From the NCBI RefSeq assembly GCF_963678635.1, contig NC_087068.1, forward strand, positions 4,611,079 through 4,675,078: 64,000 nucleotides of DNA. The letters run 5' to 3'. This document shows positions 32,468 through 42,078 of this stretch, in pieces (the stretch's first letter is position 1; the number at the start of each line of letters is the position of its first letter). Below the pieces are notes generated by a model. That model worked only from the letters and a program-made list of their open reading frames with translations, had not been told where the DNA came from and did no database searches. The DNA comes from Symsagittifera roscoffensis. Its lineage: Eukaryota; Xenacoelomorpha; Acoela; Convolutidae. A program made the position numbers and the translations under genes.

Positions 32468-34952
32468 AATGAAAAATTTAAATTCATTAAGCGATAGTAA
32501 ACATGTTTGTTTGGTACCGAATCCAAATAGTCAGAGTTCGGTGGTTTTATGCCGGAGCTTCTCGGTAACGCGAAACGGACTGTGTGTCAGTGTGTTATTG
32601 AACACACTGGACACCACGGTTTCAATCCAGCGTGGAAGGAAGCTTGGTTACGCATTTCCGATGAGGACCGACTATGAAGAGACACAAAACTTGAAGAAAC
32701 ATAATGTGAAAGACTGTCCTCATCATGCAAATAAAGATAAAATTTTAAAGAGAATTAATGAATTAAAATCTATTCATAAATTGTTTTCAATGAAATCCGA
32801 AACGGACGACGGCTTATCAAGCTGCTCGAATTTTCCGGAACGCCCCTCGTCATATGAACTGGATTCTGACAAACCGGTTTTACCAGAAATAGAACATTTA
32901 AAAGGGAAAATAGGTGAGGGAGATTTCGAAAAATTACATGACGTTTTATATCGGAACGCAGATGTATTTTCGAGACATAAAGCGGATATAGGTTGATGTA
33001 ACTTCGTAGAACATGAAATTGAGCTAGAAGAAGGTGCCGTTCCGCACAGAGAGGGCGCGAGACGAATGACGCCACACAAATCGGAAGCGTGCCGAGCGGA
33101 AATAGAAATGTTGCTTGAATACGACATGATAGAACCCTCGAAATCGCCGTGGGCTTGCGGGGTAGTAATGGCGAAAAAGAAAGGGGGGCAGCTTAGATTT
33201 TGTTGCGACTTAAACGCGGTAACGATAAAAGATGCGTACCCGATACCGCGAATAGACGAGAGCCTCTCTAAGCTTGGTGATGCCAAGTTCTTCACCACAC
33301 TGGACTTGGGTTCTGCCTTCTGGCAGGTTCCCCTGCGGAAGAAGGACAGAGAAAAAACCGGATTCGCGTGCGAATTGGGGTTGTACCAGTGGAAGAGGAT
33401 GCCCTTTGGCTTGTGCAATGCAACAGCAACTTTTCAAAGGCTGATGGCTCAGGCTTTGACAGGAGTGACCAAAAAGTACGGGAATCTCTTGATGTGCTAC
33501 GTGGATGACGTAGTCATAGCGACACCGACCCTGGAGGATCACCTTGATCGGCTCGATGAGGTCTTCGGATGTATGAAAAGAGCAGGCTTGAAATGCAAAC
33601 CGTCGAAATGTGAAATCCTTAGGGATTCGATCAAGTACCTGGGAAGAATGGTGGACAGACATGGTGTGAGGCCAGATCCGGAGGCAGTAGAAGCTGTGCT
33701 GACATGGAAGGCTCCGAGGACGGACACACAGCTAATGATCTTCCTGGGGTTTGCCAATTATTACCGTGAATTCATCAAAGGATATGCAGACAAGGTGTAT
33801 CCGATGCAGAAGCTGATGCGCAACAAAGGAAAGAAGTTCGAGTGGAACGATGAAGCACAGGTTGCCTTCGAGAACATAAAGCGGGAACTGTGCGAACCGC
33901 CAGTACTAGGCATGCCTACAGAAGATGGCATGTATGTTCTTGACACAGACGCGTCCGTAGTAGCCATCTCAGGAATATTGCACCAGGAACAAGAATGGAA
34001 TGGAAGAACGGTTCTTCGTCCCATTGTATATGGCAGCAAAGTCTTGAGTGATACTGAGATGAAATATGGTGCACCAAAAGCAGAAATGTTAGCAGTAGTC
34101 ACGTTCGTGGAAAAATACCGTGCATACTTGGGGAGCGATCCTTTCAGGTTAAGCGTGGACAACAGAGCGTTATCCTGGTTGAAGACATACTCGATGGATC
34201 AAAGTTATATTGGTAGATGGATAGTAAGATTGGATGGCTACCATATGATAATCGAGCACAGGATGCGTGACAAACACCAGAATGCTGACAGTCTCAGTAA
34301 GAAAACCAAATTCTATGAAAGATTGGAGCAGAAGCAAGCCAGCCAGGCAGAGATAAAGGAGGGATTCTCGTTTCTGGATAAGGAAACTTATCAGGCGCTT
34401 CCTCTAACGAGATGGTTAGATAAGTCTGGACATCCGATACCAGGGCATCCTGAGTTACCAGTGGAAGAAGCAGCCGAGATAAGAATCCTATCAAAAAGGG
34501 ACCCGGTGCCCTTGGATCTGTTACTTCGCTCGAACCTGGTCCAGCAGGAACTCTCTCGCATGAACATAAACAGCCTCTCATTACTGGACAAAACGGTTCA
34601 GGTTACACCGCCAGTGATGCGGATGCTGAGTGGATTGTTAGAGAGAGAAGTGACCAGGGATGACCCCGAGTGGGCAGCAGCCATGGCATCACTGACAGTC
34701 AGGGAGAAGGTGAATATCAAGCCATCAATACGACAACATAAAGACAATGAGAGGGATTGTAGGTCAATAATTCAGCATCGGGTGAGCTCAATACCCCAAG
34801 AGGTCTTGGTGAGTACTTCATACGGTCGGAAAGGGCAGGTTAACGATGCGCGAGAGAAGACCGTTACTTTAAGGACCAAGATGGAGAAGGCGAGAAGGTT
34901 TTACGAGAACTGGAGCAAGATTATTTGTCCGGGGAGACAAACGGTAAGATGA
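32420..34952 (+). pseudogene. pol: Reverse transcriptase / RNase H, one nonsense codon
   Basis: Frame 32451-32996 and frame 33066-34952 are the same frame separated by TGA at 32994-32996 (TGT in copy B). RT motifs: GQLRFCCDLNAV, FFTTLDLGSAFWQVPL, FGLCNATATFQRLM, YVDDVVIA (33498-33509, catalytic Asp pair) and FLGFANYYREFI. RNase H follows with YVLDTDAS, KAEMLAVVTF, DNRALSWL and DKHQNADSLSK, retaining the D-E-D-D residues. A charged tail of about 200 residues without a recognised domain ends at 34952. The family is Ty3/gypsy. It would copy genomic RNA to DNA and degrade the RNA template. Confidence 0.93.
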
Positions 34953-35067
34953 ACCGGCGAGTTCGAGATCAAAATCCGGGCAAGAAAGTATGTCCGGGGA
35001 GTGTGAGATGAATGAAGAAGTCCATGACAAGAAACAAGACCTAGGGAGAGAAGTTTTGTCCGGGGAG
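34926..35067 (+). repeat. TGTCCGGGGAG repeats at the pol-integrase boundary
   Basis: Three copies of TGTCCGGGGAG start at 34926, 34991 and 35057, 65-66 bp apart. Copy B has one intact (54552) and one mutated copy, so copy A carries an extra 65-bp unit. Others are at 37545, 57070 and inside each LTR (24664, 47938). Confidence 0.8.
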
Positions 35068-38000
35068 TTTAGATGGATGCGGAGAAGGTACGGACCTGAT
35101 CTGAAGGAGGGAGTGGACTCCATCACAGACGCTTCAATGGAGGACAGCTCCAAGAATTCGAGTATGGACACATACTCAGACAGGAACTCGAGCTCGGGAT
35201 CAGAACTGCCAGAACTTGCGATCCACACACTGCTAGTGGAAACCCACGCAAGGGATCTGGATAGAGAAGTGTACCAAGACCCTGACAGCGATCGCTATCT
35301 CATACCAAAGGAAAGGGTCTTCGACAACGCAGCAGATGATTTGGAAACAATAGCAGTATCGAAGCGGTCGATAAGTTTATTGCCACAGAAAGAGGTAGTC
35401 AGGACTGATCTTCAACCGTTTCAACAAGAAACACAACCGTTGGCGAAGATTTGGTGCGTAAAGATGGAGGAGGACACGCACCAGCCCAATGAGATGAATT
35501 ATCAAATGAGGGTCATGAAGACATATTTGAAGGCGAGATACAATCTCTCGGACCTACTAAGGGCGCAAAGAAATGACCGCATGACAAGTAACCTAAAAAG
35601 GTGGATAGAAAACGGTGCACCAGACAAAGGTGACCTAGAAGAAGACAGTTATAGGATCCTGAGACAATACTTCAAGCAGAAGGAGGGGAGATTATATCTG
35701 AACAAGGACGGGATCGTGGCTTGCAAGAGAAGAGAAGAAGACAAAGTCTTATACAAGTACAACGCGATAGTGTTGCCGCAACTCTATCAAACAGAACTAT
35801 TATTCAGGTCGCATGATCAGATGGGCCATCAAGGGATCGACAAAGTGTATCAGAGGATCCTGAAGCGCTTCGAGTGGCCTGGAATGAAAAATGCATGTGA
35901 GAAATGGGTAACAGCGTGCCTGTCATGCCAACAGGTCAAGGATCCAAGGAAATTACGATTTCCGTTACAATCGATTGAGTCGTCTGAATTCAACGAGGTG
36001 GTGCAGATAGATCACCAGAAGATATGCATGACGGACAGCGGTTATAACCAAGTCATGGTCATGATAGATCACTTCACGAAGTATGCAGAGGCCGTGCCCT
36101 GCATAACTGCCTCGGCGGAAGAGACATGCGACCATCTGATCAATACGTGGATAGCAAGACATGGATGTCCAATGACGTTTCAATCGGACAATGGAACAGC
36201 TTTCGTAGGCGAGCTTACGAAAGAGCTTATGAGACGGTCACAGGTCGCTCAGGCTCACTCCACGACATACCACCCTCAGACGAATGGCTTAGTGGAAAGA
36301 CAGAATAGGACGTTAGTGTCGATGCTGAGGGTATATTGTTCCAGGTACAGGACCGATTGGGACAGATACCTTCCACAGGTGATGGGAGCTTATAATAGCA
36401 CGCAACACTCCACCACTGGAGTCAGTCCACACATGATGCTGACGGGACACGAGAAGTCTTTACCCTTGAAATTCTTCTACCCAGAGTATGAGGGAAAGAA
36501 AACATCTCCGCAGGTTTACGTAGGGGATGTGATCAGACGTCAACAGGAGTTGAACGATCTGTGCAGACGAAATACTCAGCAAGCACAGGCAAGGCAAAGG
36601 AAAAGATTCGACAAGAAAGCAGCTGGTGCAAAAGCTTACTCGGTGGGAGACTACGTATGGGTATTTCAGAACGTTATACCACCGAAAGGGACGAAGAAGC
36701 TCCTAAAGAAGTGGAGGGGACCCTTCATGATTACAGAAGTGCACCAGGAGGGACGCTTTTACAGACTGAGTACAGGCCGAGCCGCCCACTATGAGAACAT
36801 CAAGCCACACAATCCATCGACAGAGGACTGGTGTATACCTGCAGACATGGAAAAAGGGGATTATCTGATGATGGATCCTGCTTGTGAAGTTAACGAGAAA
36901 GGCACCAGGGAGAAGAATGATGGAAATGAGGTCATAGAGGATGGAACAAATACACCACTGGCCCTGGATCCAAATGAGGTGATAGAAGCGGATGATGAAA
37001 CCTTACCTTATGCAGAGGAAGATTGGCAGGATCCCGAACAAACTGAGGTTCCCAAAAATATGGAACCGGATCTCCCGTTCACGCTGCAGACTCGACAAGG
37101 CGACGGGAAAAGACCTAGAAAGAAATACAACCGTTACGGTGACGACTTTGTAGCAGACAAGATAGATCTGAAAAAGATAGTGGAAGAAGTGGTAGGTCTA
37201 GAAAGCATAACAGTCTCACAAGACATTGCCATAGTGGATGATCACGACCAGGAATGGATCGAGGACCGATCGAAACCCGAAGTAGATCTCGATGAAGAGC
37301 AATCGGAGTCCTACAGAGATGATCTAATAAATCTGCGAGTCTTGGAGTGGCTGAACGAAATGACATCAGACCCTAAAGAGACCAGCGTTACGATTCAAGA
37401 CGTAGATCGTGAAAGCGCGAAATACATTAAGACCGAACGAGATGATCCTTCCTGGGCTGCCCAGGAAGGACAACTTCTCATTCCAGCTTCTAACCTTGAC
37501 TTGATATCCGGTATGCGATCGACGGGGACGCCGATGGATATTTTTGTCCGGGGAGTGGGGGTAGGACTTACCCACACTGAAAACCTGATAAGAAAAAAAT
37601 TAAGAATAGCAAGAGAAACAGGAGATTTAGACGCAGAAACAGGCGAAGAACATAAGAAACCCGACATAGGGAGGGTAGTTGAGTCATATTTTAACCTACC
37701 AAATAAGTATTCAAGTAACATAATATTAACAGACAGTGATTTCATACTCACAGACAGAACATGTGCGATAGCAATCACTGCAGACATGAGCTTTAGGACA
37801 GCCTTAGCGGCAGATTTTAGGAGAGAATACAAAAACGTGGAATTTCTTTGGAAGCAACGACCAGGACTAGGGGGCGTAGCAGCCTTACCTCCGGCGGCAT
37901 CACAAATACCGGGAAAATACCTATGCTTCATGGTAACGAGGGCGACAGAGAAGCAGCACGTGGACCCAGAGAACCTAGTCTTGTCTTTGACGAGGTTGAG

Positions 38001-38166
38001 AGATTTCCTCTTGGAGAGGGACGTGAAGGACCTCTCGCTTCCGGTGTATAATCCGAACAGAGGACGACTGCATCCTAGGGAATTGTACGCGCTTGTACAC
38101 GTGATATTCTCAGACACTAATATACCAGTATATCTGCATAAGAATTATTATTTAAGTATAGGATGA
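34990..38166 (+). CDS. int: Integrase with long C-terminal extension ending in a macrodomain
   Basis: Intact 1058-codon frame. Residues 1-270: charged, Ser-rich. HHCC zinc domain: H275, H280, C310, C313. Catalytic core: D341 (QIDHQ), D400 (QSDNGTAF) and E436 (GLVERQNRT), with exactly 35 residues between D400 and E436. A GPF/Y-type module KWRGPFMITEV lies at about 574-585. Then about 330 acidic residues with no recognised domain (RKKYNRYGDDFV...), and from about 913 a macrodomain. The frame is offset from RNase H: the shared TGTCCGG motif is read CPG in pol and SGE here, a -1 step, also seen in copy B. Start at 34990 is the first ATG; the true product may be a frameshift fusion. Confidence 0.93.
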   Translation: MSGECEMNEEVHDKKQDLGREVLSGEFRWMRRRYGPDLKEGVDSITDASMEDSSKNSSMDTYSDRNSSSGSELPELAIHTLLVETHARDLDREVYQDPDSDRYLIPKERVFDNAADDLETIAVSKRSISLLPQKEVVRTDLQPFQQETQPLAKIWCVKMEEDTHQPNEMNYQMRVMKTYLKARYNLSDLLRAQRNDRMTSNLKRWIENGAPDKGDLEEDSYRILRQYFKQKEGRLYLNKDGIVACKRREEDKVLYKYNAIVLPQLYQTELLFRSHDQMGHQGIDKVYQRILKRFEWPGMKNACEKWVTACLSCQQVKDPRKLRFPLQSIESSEFNEVVQIDHQKICMTDSGYNQVMVMIDHFTKYAEAVPCITASAEETCDHLINTWIARHGCPMTFQSDNGTAFVGELTKELMRRSQVAQAHSTTYHPQTNGLVERQNRTLVSMLRVYCSRYRTDWDRYLPQVMGAYNSTQHSTTGVSPHMMLTGHEKSLPLKFFYPEYEGKKTSPQVYVGDVIRRQQELNDLCRRNTQQAQARQRKRFDKKAAGAKAYSVGDYVWVFQNVIPPKGTKKLLKKWRGPFMITEVHQEGRFYRLSTGRAAHYENIKPHNPSTEDWCIPADMEKGDYLMMDPACEVNEKGTREKNDGNEVIEDGTNTPLALDPNEVIEADDETLPYAEEDWQDPEQTEVPKNMEPDLPFTLQTRQGDGKRPRKKYNRYGDDFVADKIDLKKIVEEVVGLESITVSQDIAIVDDHDQEWIEDRSKPEVDLDEEQSESYRDDLINLRVLEWLNEMTSDPKETSVTIQDVDRESAKYIKTERDDPSWAAQEGQLLIPASNLDLISGMRSTGTPMDIFVRGVGVGLTHTENLIRKKLRIARETGDLDAETGEEHKKPDIGRVVESYFNLPNKYSSNIILTDSDFILTDRTCAIAITADMSFRTALAADFRREYKNVEFLWKQRPGLGGVAALPPAASQIPGKYLCFMVTRATEKQHVDPENLVLSLTRLRDFLLERDVKDLSLPVYNPNRGRLHPRELYALVHVIFSDTNIPVYLHKNYYLSIG
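37726..38150 (+). CDS. Macrodomain (TARG1/OARD1-like) at the integrase C-terminus
   Basis: Integrase residues about 913-1053. The order fits the TARG1 type of macrodomain: ILTDSDFI strand, CAIAITADMSFRTALAADFRREY (the 'aHcIs-d-rMg-GiA--F-kkF' loop-helix), LGGVAALP, a KYLCFMVTR strand, NLVLSLTRLRDFLLER helix, DLSLPVYNPNRGRL, and VIFSDTNIPVYL as final helix-strand. Macrodomains bind ADP-ribose, and TARG1 members remove it from proteins. The TARG1 catalytic Lys and Asp are not evident: GVAALP replaces GEVAVLK, and NRGRL occupies the GLDRL position. Binding without hydrolysis is therefore more likely. Copy B keeps the same pattern. No fold prediction was run. Confidence 0.78.
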
Positions 38167-38555
38167 ATGACGTGTAGGGAGGTGATAGGATAAAGACTGA
38201 GTTATGTGATATATGATTTTTATGTGTCATGTTATTAAGATCTTGGGTAGGTAGGGGTTAGTGACCATGAACAGCTGAATGACGATCTTAGGAATAGATC
38301 CAAAGTTTGGACTGTCCAATCTTAGGTCGAATTCCAAAATTTTAGAGATCGACTGATTTTAATAAAATTTTAGGATAAACATCTTTTTATCTGAACTGTT
38401 CTTAAACAAATTTTAGCATTTTTAGCGATATATGTTAATATGAAACTGACAAGTGTGATAGTCGTGATTTCTTTTCTAGATCCTGATTGATCATTTAAAT
38501 TACTCACTTGAGTCAAATCATAAAATCGAATCAAATCAAACTTGAAGACAATAGT
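38167..38555 (+). other. Intergenic segment before ORF2 with splice-acceptor-like site
   Basis: About 390 bp without coding potential. It contains TTTCTTTTCTAG/ATC with AG at 38478-38479, 76 bp before the ORF2 ATG. Copy B has CCTTTTTTTCTAG/ATC at the same place (AG 58008-58009) despite drift elsewhere. This suggests a 3' splice site for a subgenomic ORF2 mRNA. Confidence 0.55.
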
Positions 38556-41500
38556 ATGGACAATTTCAACCTGGATGAATTGATGGACCTGGCAGAGGCA
38601 TATGTAGGACCGATGGTAGATGCGATCTATCGTCGGCTAATGGAACGAGACTTCGCTCTGGAGGACCCAGAGGTAGTCATGTTGCTGACCACCCTGATCA
38701 ACATCTTGGGGCATGACAACCGGGGGGACCGCCCCACGGAAGTCCTGTTGATGGCAGCATATGGAGAGAGGGGAGTACTAGACCGCCCGAATATGAGAGT
38801 GATGAGGTGGAGAAACGGGGCTCTCTCAGGGAGTGACTTGGCGAATGAGCCTCGATTGGGAAGTTCTAGTACTTACCAACCAGGGGAGATGCCTATGCCC
38901 TCCAAGCCCAAACCTGGGCTGACGAGAATGCATCGGGAGATGAACAGCGAGGCTGCCTCGTCTATTTCACCACTGAGAGCAGCTGTGCCACCAAACAGGG
39001 CGAGAGTAGAACAGAAGCTTCAGACGGACCAAACCGTGCAAGATCTGGATGGGATGAAGCATGAACTGGAAAGGACGAGAAAGGAGTTAGACGAGATGAC
39101 GAAGACCATGCTAGCGACGGAGGAAGACCGAGACATGTGGAAAAGGTTGTTCGAGGACTGCAACAAGAAGCAGGGTCAAGAGCTGGAGCGCTTGAGACAG
39201 GATCACAAACAACGAGCGGAACAGATGGCATTGGAAGCCGCAGTGGAGAAGGCGATACCTGCAAATAAACCTCGTGGACGATCCCCGATGGAGCTCTTGA
39301 CGCCTCGGGAATTGAGCCAAAGGACGGAAACGCGACTCCCGCTAGGATCAGGTCGAGTGACAATTCCGGACCCTAGTGACACCTTGGGTGATCCAGTCGT
39401 GGAGCAAACGATGCAGAGGCTGATAGAAACAGCTGGACGACTAGTCGCCAGTAAGAGTACACGAGGTTCCGGGGTGACTGCACCCTATGGGACGATCGAC
39501 GACGCGGGCAGAGTACAACTCCCCCAAACAGTGGTTAGACCGGGGATGAATGACGTGACACCACTCATGGGAAGCTCAAAAACCCCAGAAAGAAGAGCAC
39601 AGAAGATGCCGGCGAAGAAAGTATCTCGCGTAATGGACGTGCAGAAAAACAGTCAGTTGAGATACAATTTCACGAGAGTTCCGGAGACGGATCCGAGAGC
39701 TTGCTTCAATCGAGCAACTTGGAGCCCGGCAGTGAACCTGCAGCAACCACCGCTGGGGACATCACATCTGATACTGGGAGACAGCTTGGTCAGAGTTCTG
39801 TCGAACTTGAGGACCTCGTGGGTAACCACGGTGATGGCCTTTGGAGGCGCGACCATAGCCCAGTTATACCGAATGGTGGAACTGATGAATCCAGGGAGGA
39901 TTCCCAATGTGATGATCCTGGTTGGGACGAATGACATCTCCAAGGCTTCGGATGAGCAGGAAGCGCTGTGGGAATCAATGATGGTATGTTTATTTACAAC
40001 CATTTGGCAGAAATTCAACTGCGCGGTACTGACCGTTTGCACTGTGCCAATGAGCGCGAGGAGCCTGACAGCTGAAGGAAGAAGGCACAACGAAGGTGTC
40101 ATCAGGTGGAACAATATCTTAAGGAATCTCGCAAGCCGGAATGCCGGAAGAATGATCCTCATGGACATTGAACATGAGTTCAGAGCCATGGATCAGGCTA
40201 GACTGACCACGGACGGCATCCACTTCGATAGCATCAAAGGGCAGGCTTGGTTGAATCGAGTCTTCCAAGAGCGCTTGGACGAACTAGAAGCGGAACTCTT
40301 CGCTACTGGAGTACTGAAGGAAGAAGGAACGACGAATGAGGCGGTAATCACAACCTTTGTGCCTCCTAGCCTGGAAACGCGCTTGGGAACGGTACCGGCC
40401 GCCACGACCTATAGACAACAGAGTTCCAGCGAACCGGGTCAAAGGACAGAAGTGCAAGACCGATTGGGAGAAGCACCGTTGAGGAGGACCATTCATCCTC
40501 GAAGAAGATTAGGAACCGTTAACCCGATCGAAGAGACGGCCAGCACGTCTAGATCTGATACAAGATCGGAGACGACACTTCGGAGAGACCAGAGTAACAG
40601 TAGAGAGGAGAGACGCCCGGGCAGAAGCTCCTTAATGTGGTCAAGACCCATACCCTCTCCCTGGCTCGTGTACAAGGAAGAGTTGATGAAACTGGATCTC
40701 CAGAGGGTGAGCTTCATTGAAGACGCAAGGAGGATGCTGAATGGAGCGAGACTGTCCGTCAGCAGGCTGTACTCGATAACCGGTGTAGACTGGCTGATAG
40801 CCGCCAGTATAAACTTCAGTTCCACAACGGCCTTAAGATTTGCTGATTTAGAGGGACTGCCCCCTAATAACACAATGGGACCGGTGAACGCGAGACCATT
40901 GCAAGACGTGAGATTGAACCATGATGAAGGGAATCGGGAGGAAAGACCAGGAAGATTTCTGACAGCGAGAGCGCCGATTGGACAACATGTGAAGATGTTC
41001 AGGCAAGTGACGGCTCCTCCTGGTCATGTGAAAGAAAGAGTTTACCCAAAACTCGTGAACCAGGATGGTGATGTTCAAAGGTATGGCGGACTGAAAGCGA
41101 TAAAGAAAGACGAAACCATCTTCGCCGCCTATGACAAGGCAGAAATAAGGAAGACGAAGATAATGATTGTGGCGAATTCAGAGTTCGTGCACACTTCCAA
41201 ATCTCTGTTCTGGCCAGACGTCATAATGTTGGCAGCAGTCGACCTGGATCTACTGCAGGCGGTATCCATGGCAATAGGGGTACAAAGGCAGGCGGAGATG
41301 AACCCAATCACGATCGTGTTTGCTGGCATCAATGACCACCTACACAGCAGAGGTTTTCTGAGCAGGCTCAGAGATCCTACAACGGCGGAGAATGCAGTAT
41401 GGCCAGCAATAAAGGACATCCTTGAGCGAAGTGATGGATGCAACGAAAGAAGGAGCGTTCAACAAGATAACACCGAAGATAGTGTTCGCGTTGTCTCCGG

Positions 41501-41573
41501 GGTACGCACGCCTCCCAGACGGGCTGAAATTCGTGTATGCGATTGTGACCTTGCTGTCAGAAAGAAGATATGA
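38556..41573 (+). CDS. ORF2: SGNH-hydrolase protein (frameshifted and deleted at the end)
   Basis: I take ATG 38556 (MDNFNLDELMDLAE), conserved at 58073 in copy B; the frame is open slightly upstream without an ATG. Numbering from it: N-terminal acidic helical region; coiled coil about 158-232; Pro/Arg linker; SGNH hydrolase about 400-575 with block I ILGDSLVRV (Ser410), block II FGGAT (Gly430), block III GTND (Asn459) and block V DGIHF (Asp553, His556). Then a basic linker and a second SGNH-like module about 865-990. SGNH enzymes are esterases or lipases. Relative to copy B, a deletion near 41430 shifts the frame to an unrelated end. Confidence 0.85.
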   Translation: MDNFNLDELMDLAEAYVGPMVDAIYRRLMERDFALEDPEVVMLLTTLINILGHDNRGDRPTEVLLMAAYGERGVLDRPNMRVMRWRNGALSGSDLANEPRLGSSSTYQPGEMPMPSKPKPGLTRMHREMNSEAASSISPLRAAVPPNRARVEQKLQTDQTVQDLDGMKHELERTRKELDEMTKTMLATEEDRDMWKRLFEDCNKKQGQELERLRQDHKQRAEQMALEAAVEKAIPANKPRGRSPMELLTPRELSQRTETRLPLGSGRVTIPDPSDTLGDPVVEQTMQRLIETAGRLVASKSTRGSGVTAPYGTIDDAGRVQLPQTVVRPGMNDVTPLMGSSKTPERRAQKMPAKKVSRVMDVQKNSQLRYNFTRVPETDPRACFNRATWSPAVNLQQPPLGTSHLILGDSLVRVLSNLRTSWVTTVMAFGGATIAQLYRMVELMNPGRIPNVMILVGTNDISKASDEQEALWESMMVCLFTTIWQKFNCAVLTVCTVPMSARSLTAEGRRHNEGVIRWNNILRNLASRNAGRMILMDIEHEFRAMDQARLTTDGIHFDSIKGQAWLNRVFQERLDELEAELFATGVLKEEGTTNEAVITTFVPPSLETRLGTVPAATTYRQQSSSEPGQRTEVQDRLGEAPLRRTIHPRRRLGTVNPIEETASTSRSDTRSETTLRRDQSNSREERRPGRSSLMWSRPIPSPWLVYKEELMKLDLQRVSFIEDARRMLNGARLSVSRLYSITGVDWLIAASINFSSTTALRFADLEGLPPNNTMGPVNARPLQDVRLNHDEGNREERPGRFLTARAPIGQHVKMFRQVTAPPGHVKERVYPKLVNQDGDVQRYGGLKAIKKDETIFAAYDKAEIRKTKIMIVANSEFVHTSKSLFWPDVIMLAAVDLDLLQAVSMAIGVQRQAEMNPITIVFAGINDHLHSRGFLSRLRDPTTAENAVWPAIKDILERSDGCNERRSVQQDNTEDSVRVVSGVRTPPRRAEIRVCDCDLAVRKKI

Positions 41574-41876
41574 TGTAATCATATCAGCCCCAAATCGCAT
41601 GATAGAGATGGAGAACCTGCCTACTTGTTGAGGGAGGTGAATCTGGCGGAAAATGCTGAAGAGAAGACCGCCGAGTTTGTGAACAGAATGTGTCAGATTA
41701 CCCTGGAGACTTTCTGGACCCAGGAGGTGAAGGGACAGGAAGGCTTTGAACGAACAGACAGCATGTTGGAAGGGTTAGGAGCCGGATGGACCGCGTCCTT
41801 CTTGGCAAGAGTCTACCCGAAAGTCTCTCATTACTTGATAAAAGAATTCCTCCAAGCAGTAGTGGAATGTCAATAG
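41422..41876 (+). pseudogene. ORF2 C-terminal pieces with 391-bp deletion
   Basis: 41422-41631 resumes the ORF2 frame (KIVFALSPGYARLPDGL, YDVIISAPNRMIEMENL), then stops where sequence equivalent to copy B 60782-61172 (391 bp) is missing. 41625-41876 carries the ORF2 C-terminus (LREVNLAENAEE...FLQAVVECQ). Joint GAACCTG/CCTAC has only minimal homology. The ORF2 stop at 41874 overlaps the next start. Confidence 0.75.
41867..41876 (+). promoter_or_regulatory. Overlapping start/stop ATGTCAATAG (ORF2b start, ORF2 stop)
   Basis: The ATG of ORF2b (41867) precedes the TAG of ORF2 (41874-41876) in another frame. Copy B is identical at 61420-61429. Such overlaps permit termination-coupled re-initiation. 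Confidence 0.6.
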
Positions 41877-42067
41877 TGGAATTACTAGCCTTGTTGGTGA
41901 CGTTTGGAGCAGAGAGTTTCGTGAAAGGACCGGCGATTCTGCCCACCGAAGGAATCCAGAACCTGCGGTTAGATGGGCTTCTAACACTGTTTGCGATTAC
42001 CCACGGAAACTTGGGAGGACTAATGAAATTGACACGTTGCCCAGATCAGATGAGAGAGAGAGAGTGA
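41867..42067 (+). CDS. ORF2b, small protein of unknown function
   Basis: 66 codons here and 78 in copy B (61420-61656). It begins MSIVELLALLVTFGAE, then GPAILPTEG, LDGLLTLFAITHGNLGGL. It is hydrophobic but with no clear membrane helix. The C-terminus differs because of a GA-repeat length change (GAGAGAGAGAG here, GAGAGAG in copy B). It could alternatively be the N-terminus of ORF3 reached by a +1 shift, since ORF3 is entered within or just after its end in both copies. Confidence 0.5.
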   Translation: MSIVELLALLVTFGAESFVKGPAILPTEGIQNLRLDGLLTLFAITHGNLGGLMKLTRCPDQMRERE

Positions 42068-42078
42068 GGAACTTGGAC

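Noticed and set aside
37395-38117. A 240-codon minus-strand frame opposite the macrodomain, with a 240-codon counterpart at 56920-57642
   Set aside because: It is fully antisense to the well-supported integrase-macrodomain frame. Its persistence is explained by codon constraints on the sense strand, and its composition (Ser/Leu-rich) is typical of a shadow.
38508-38555. Upstream start of ORF2 at a TTG
   Set aside because: Non-ATG and not conserved; the ATG at 38556 is shared with copy B.
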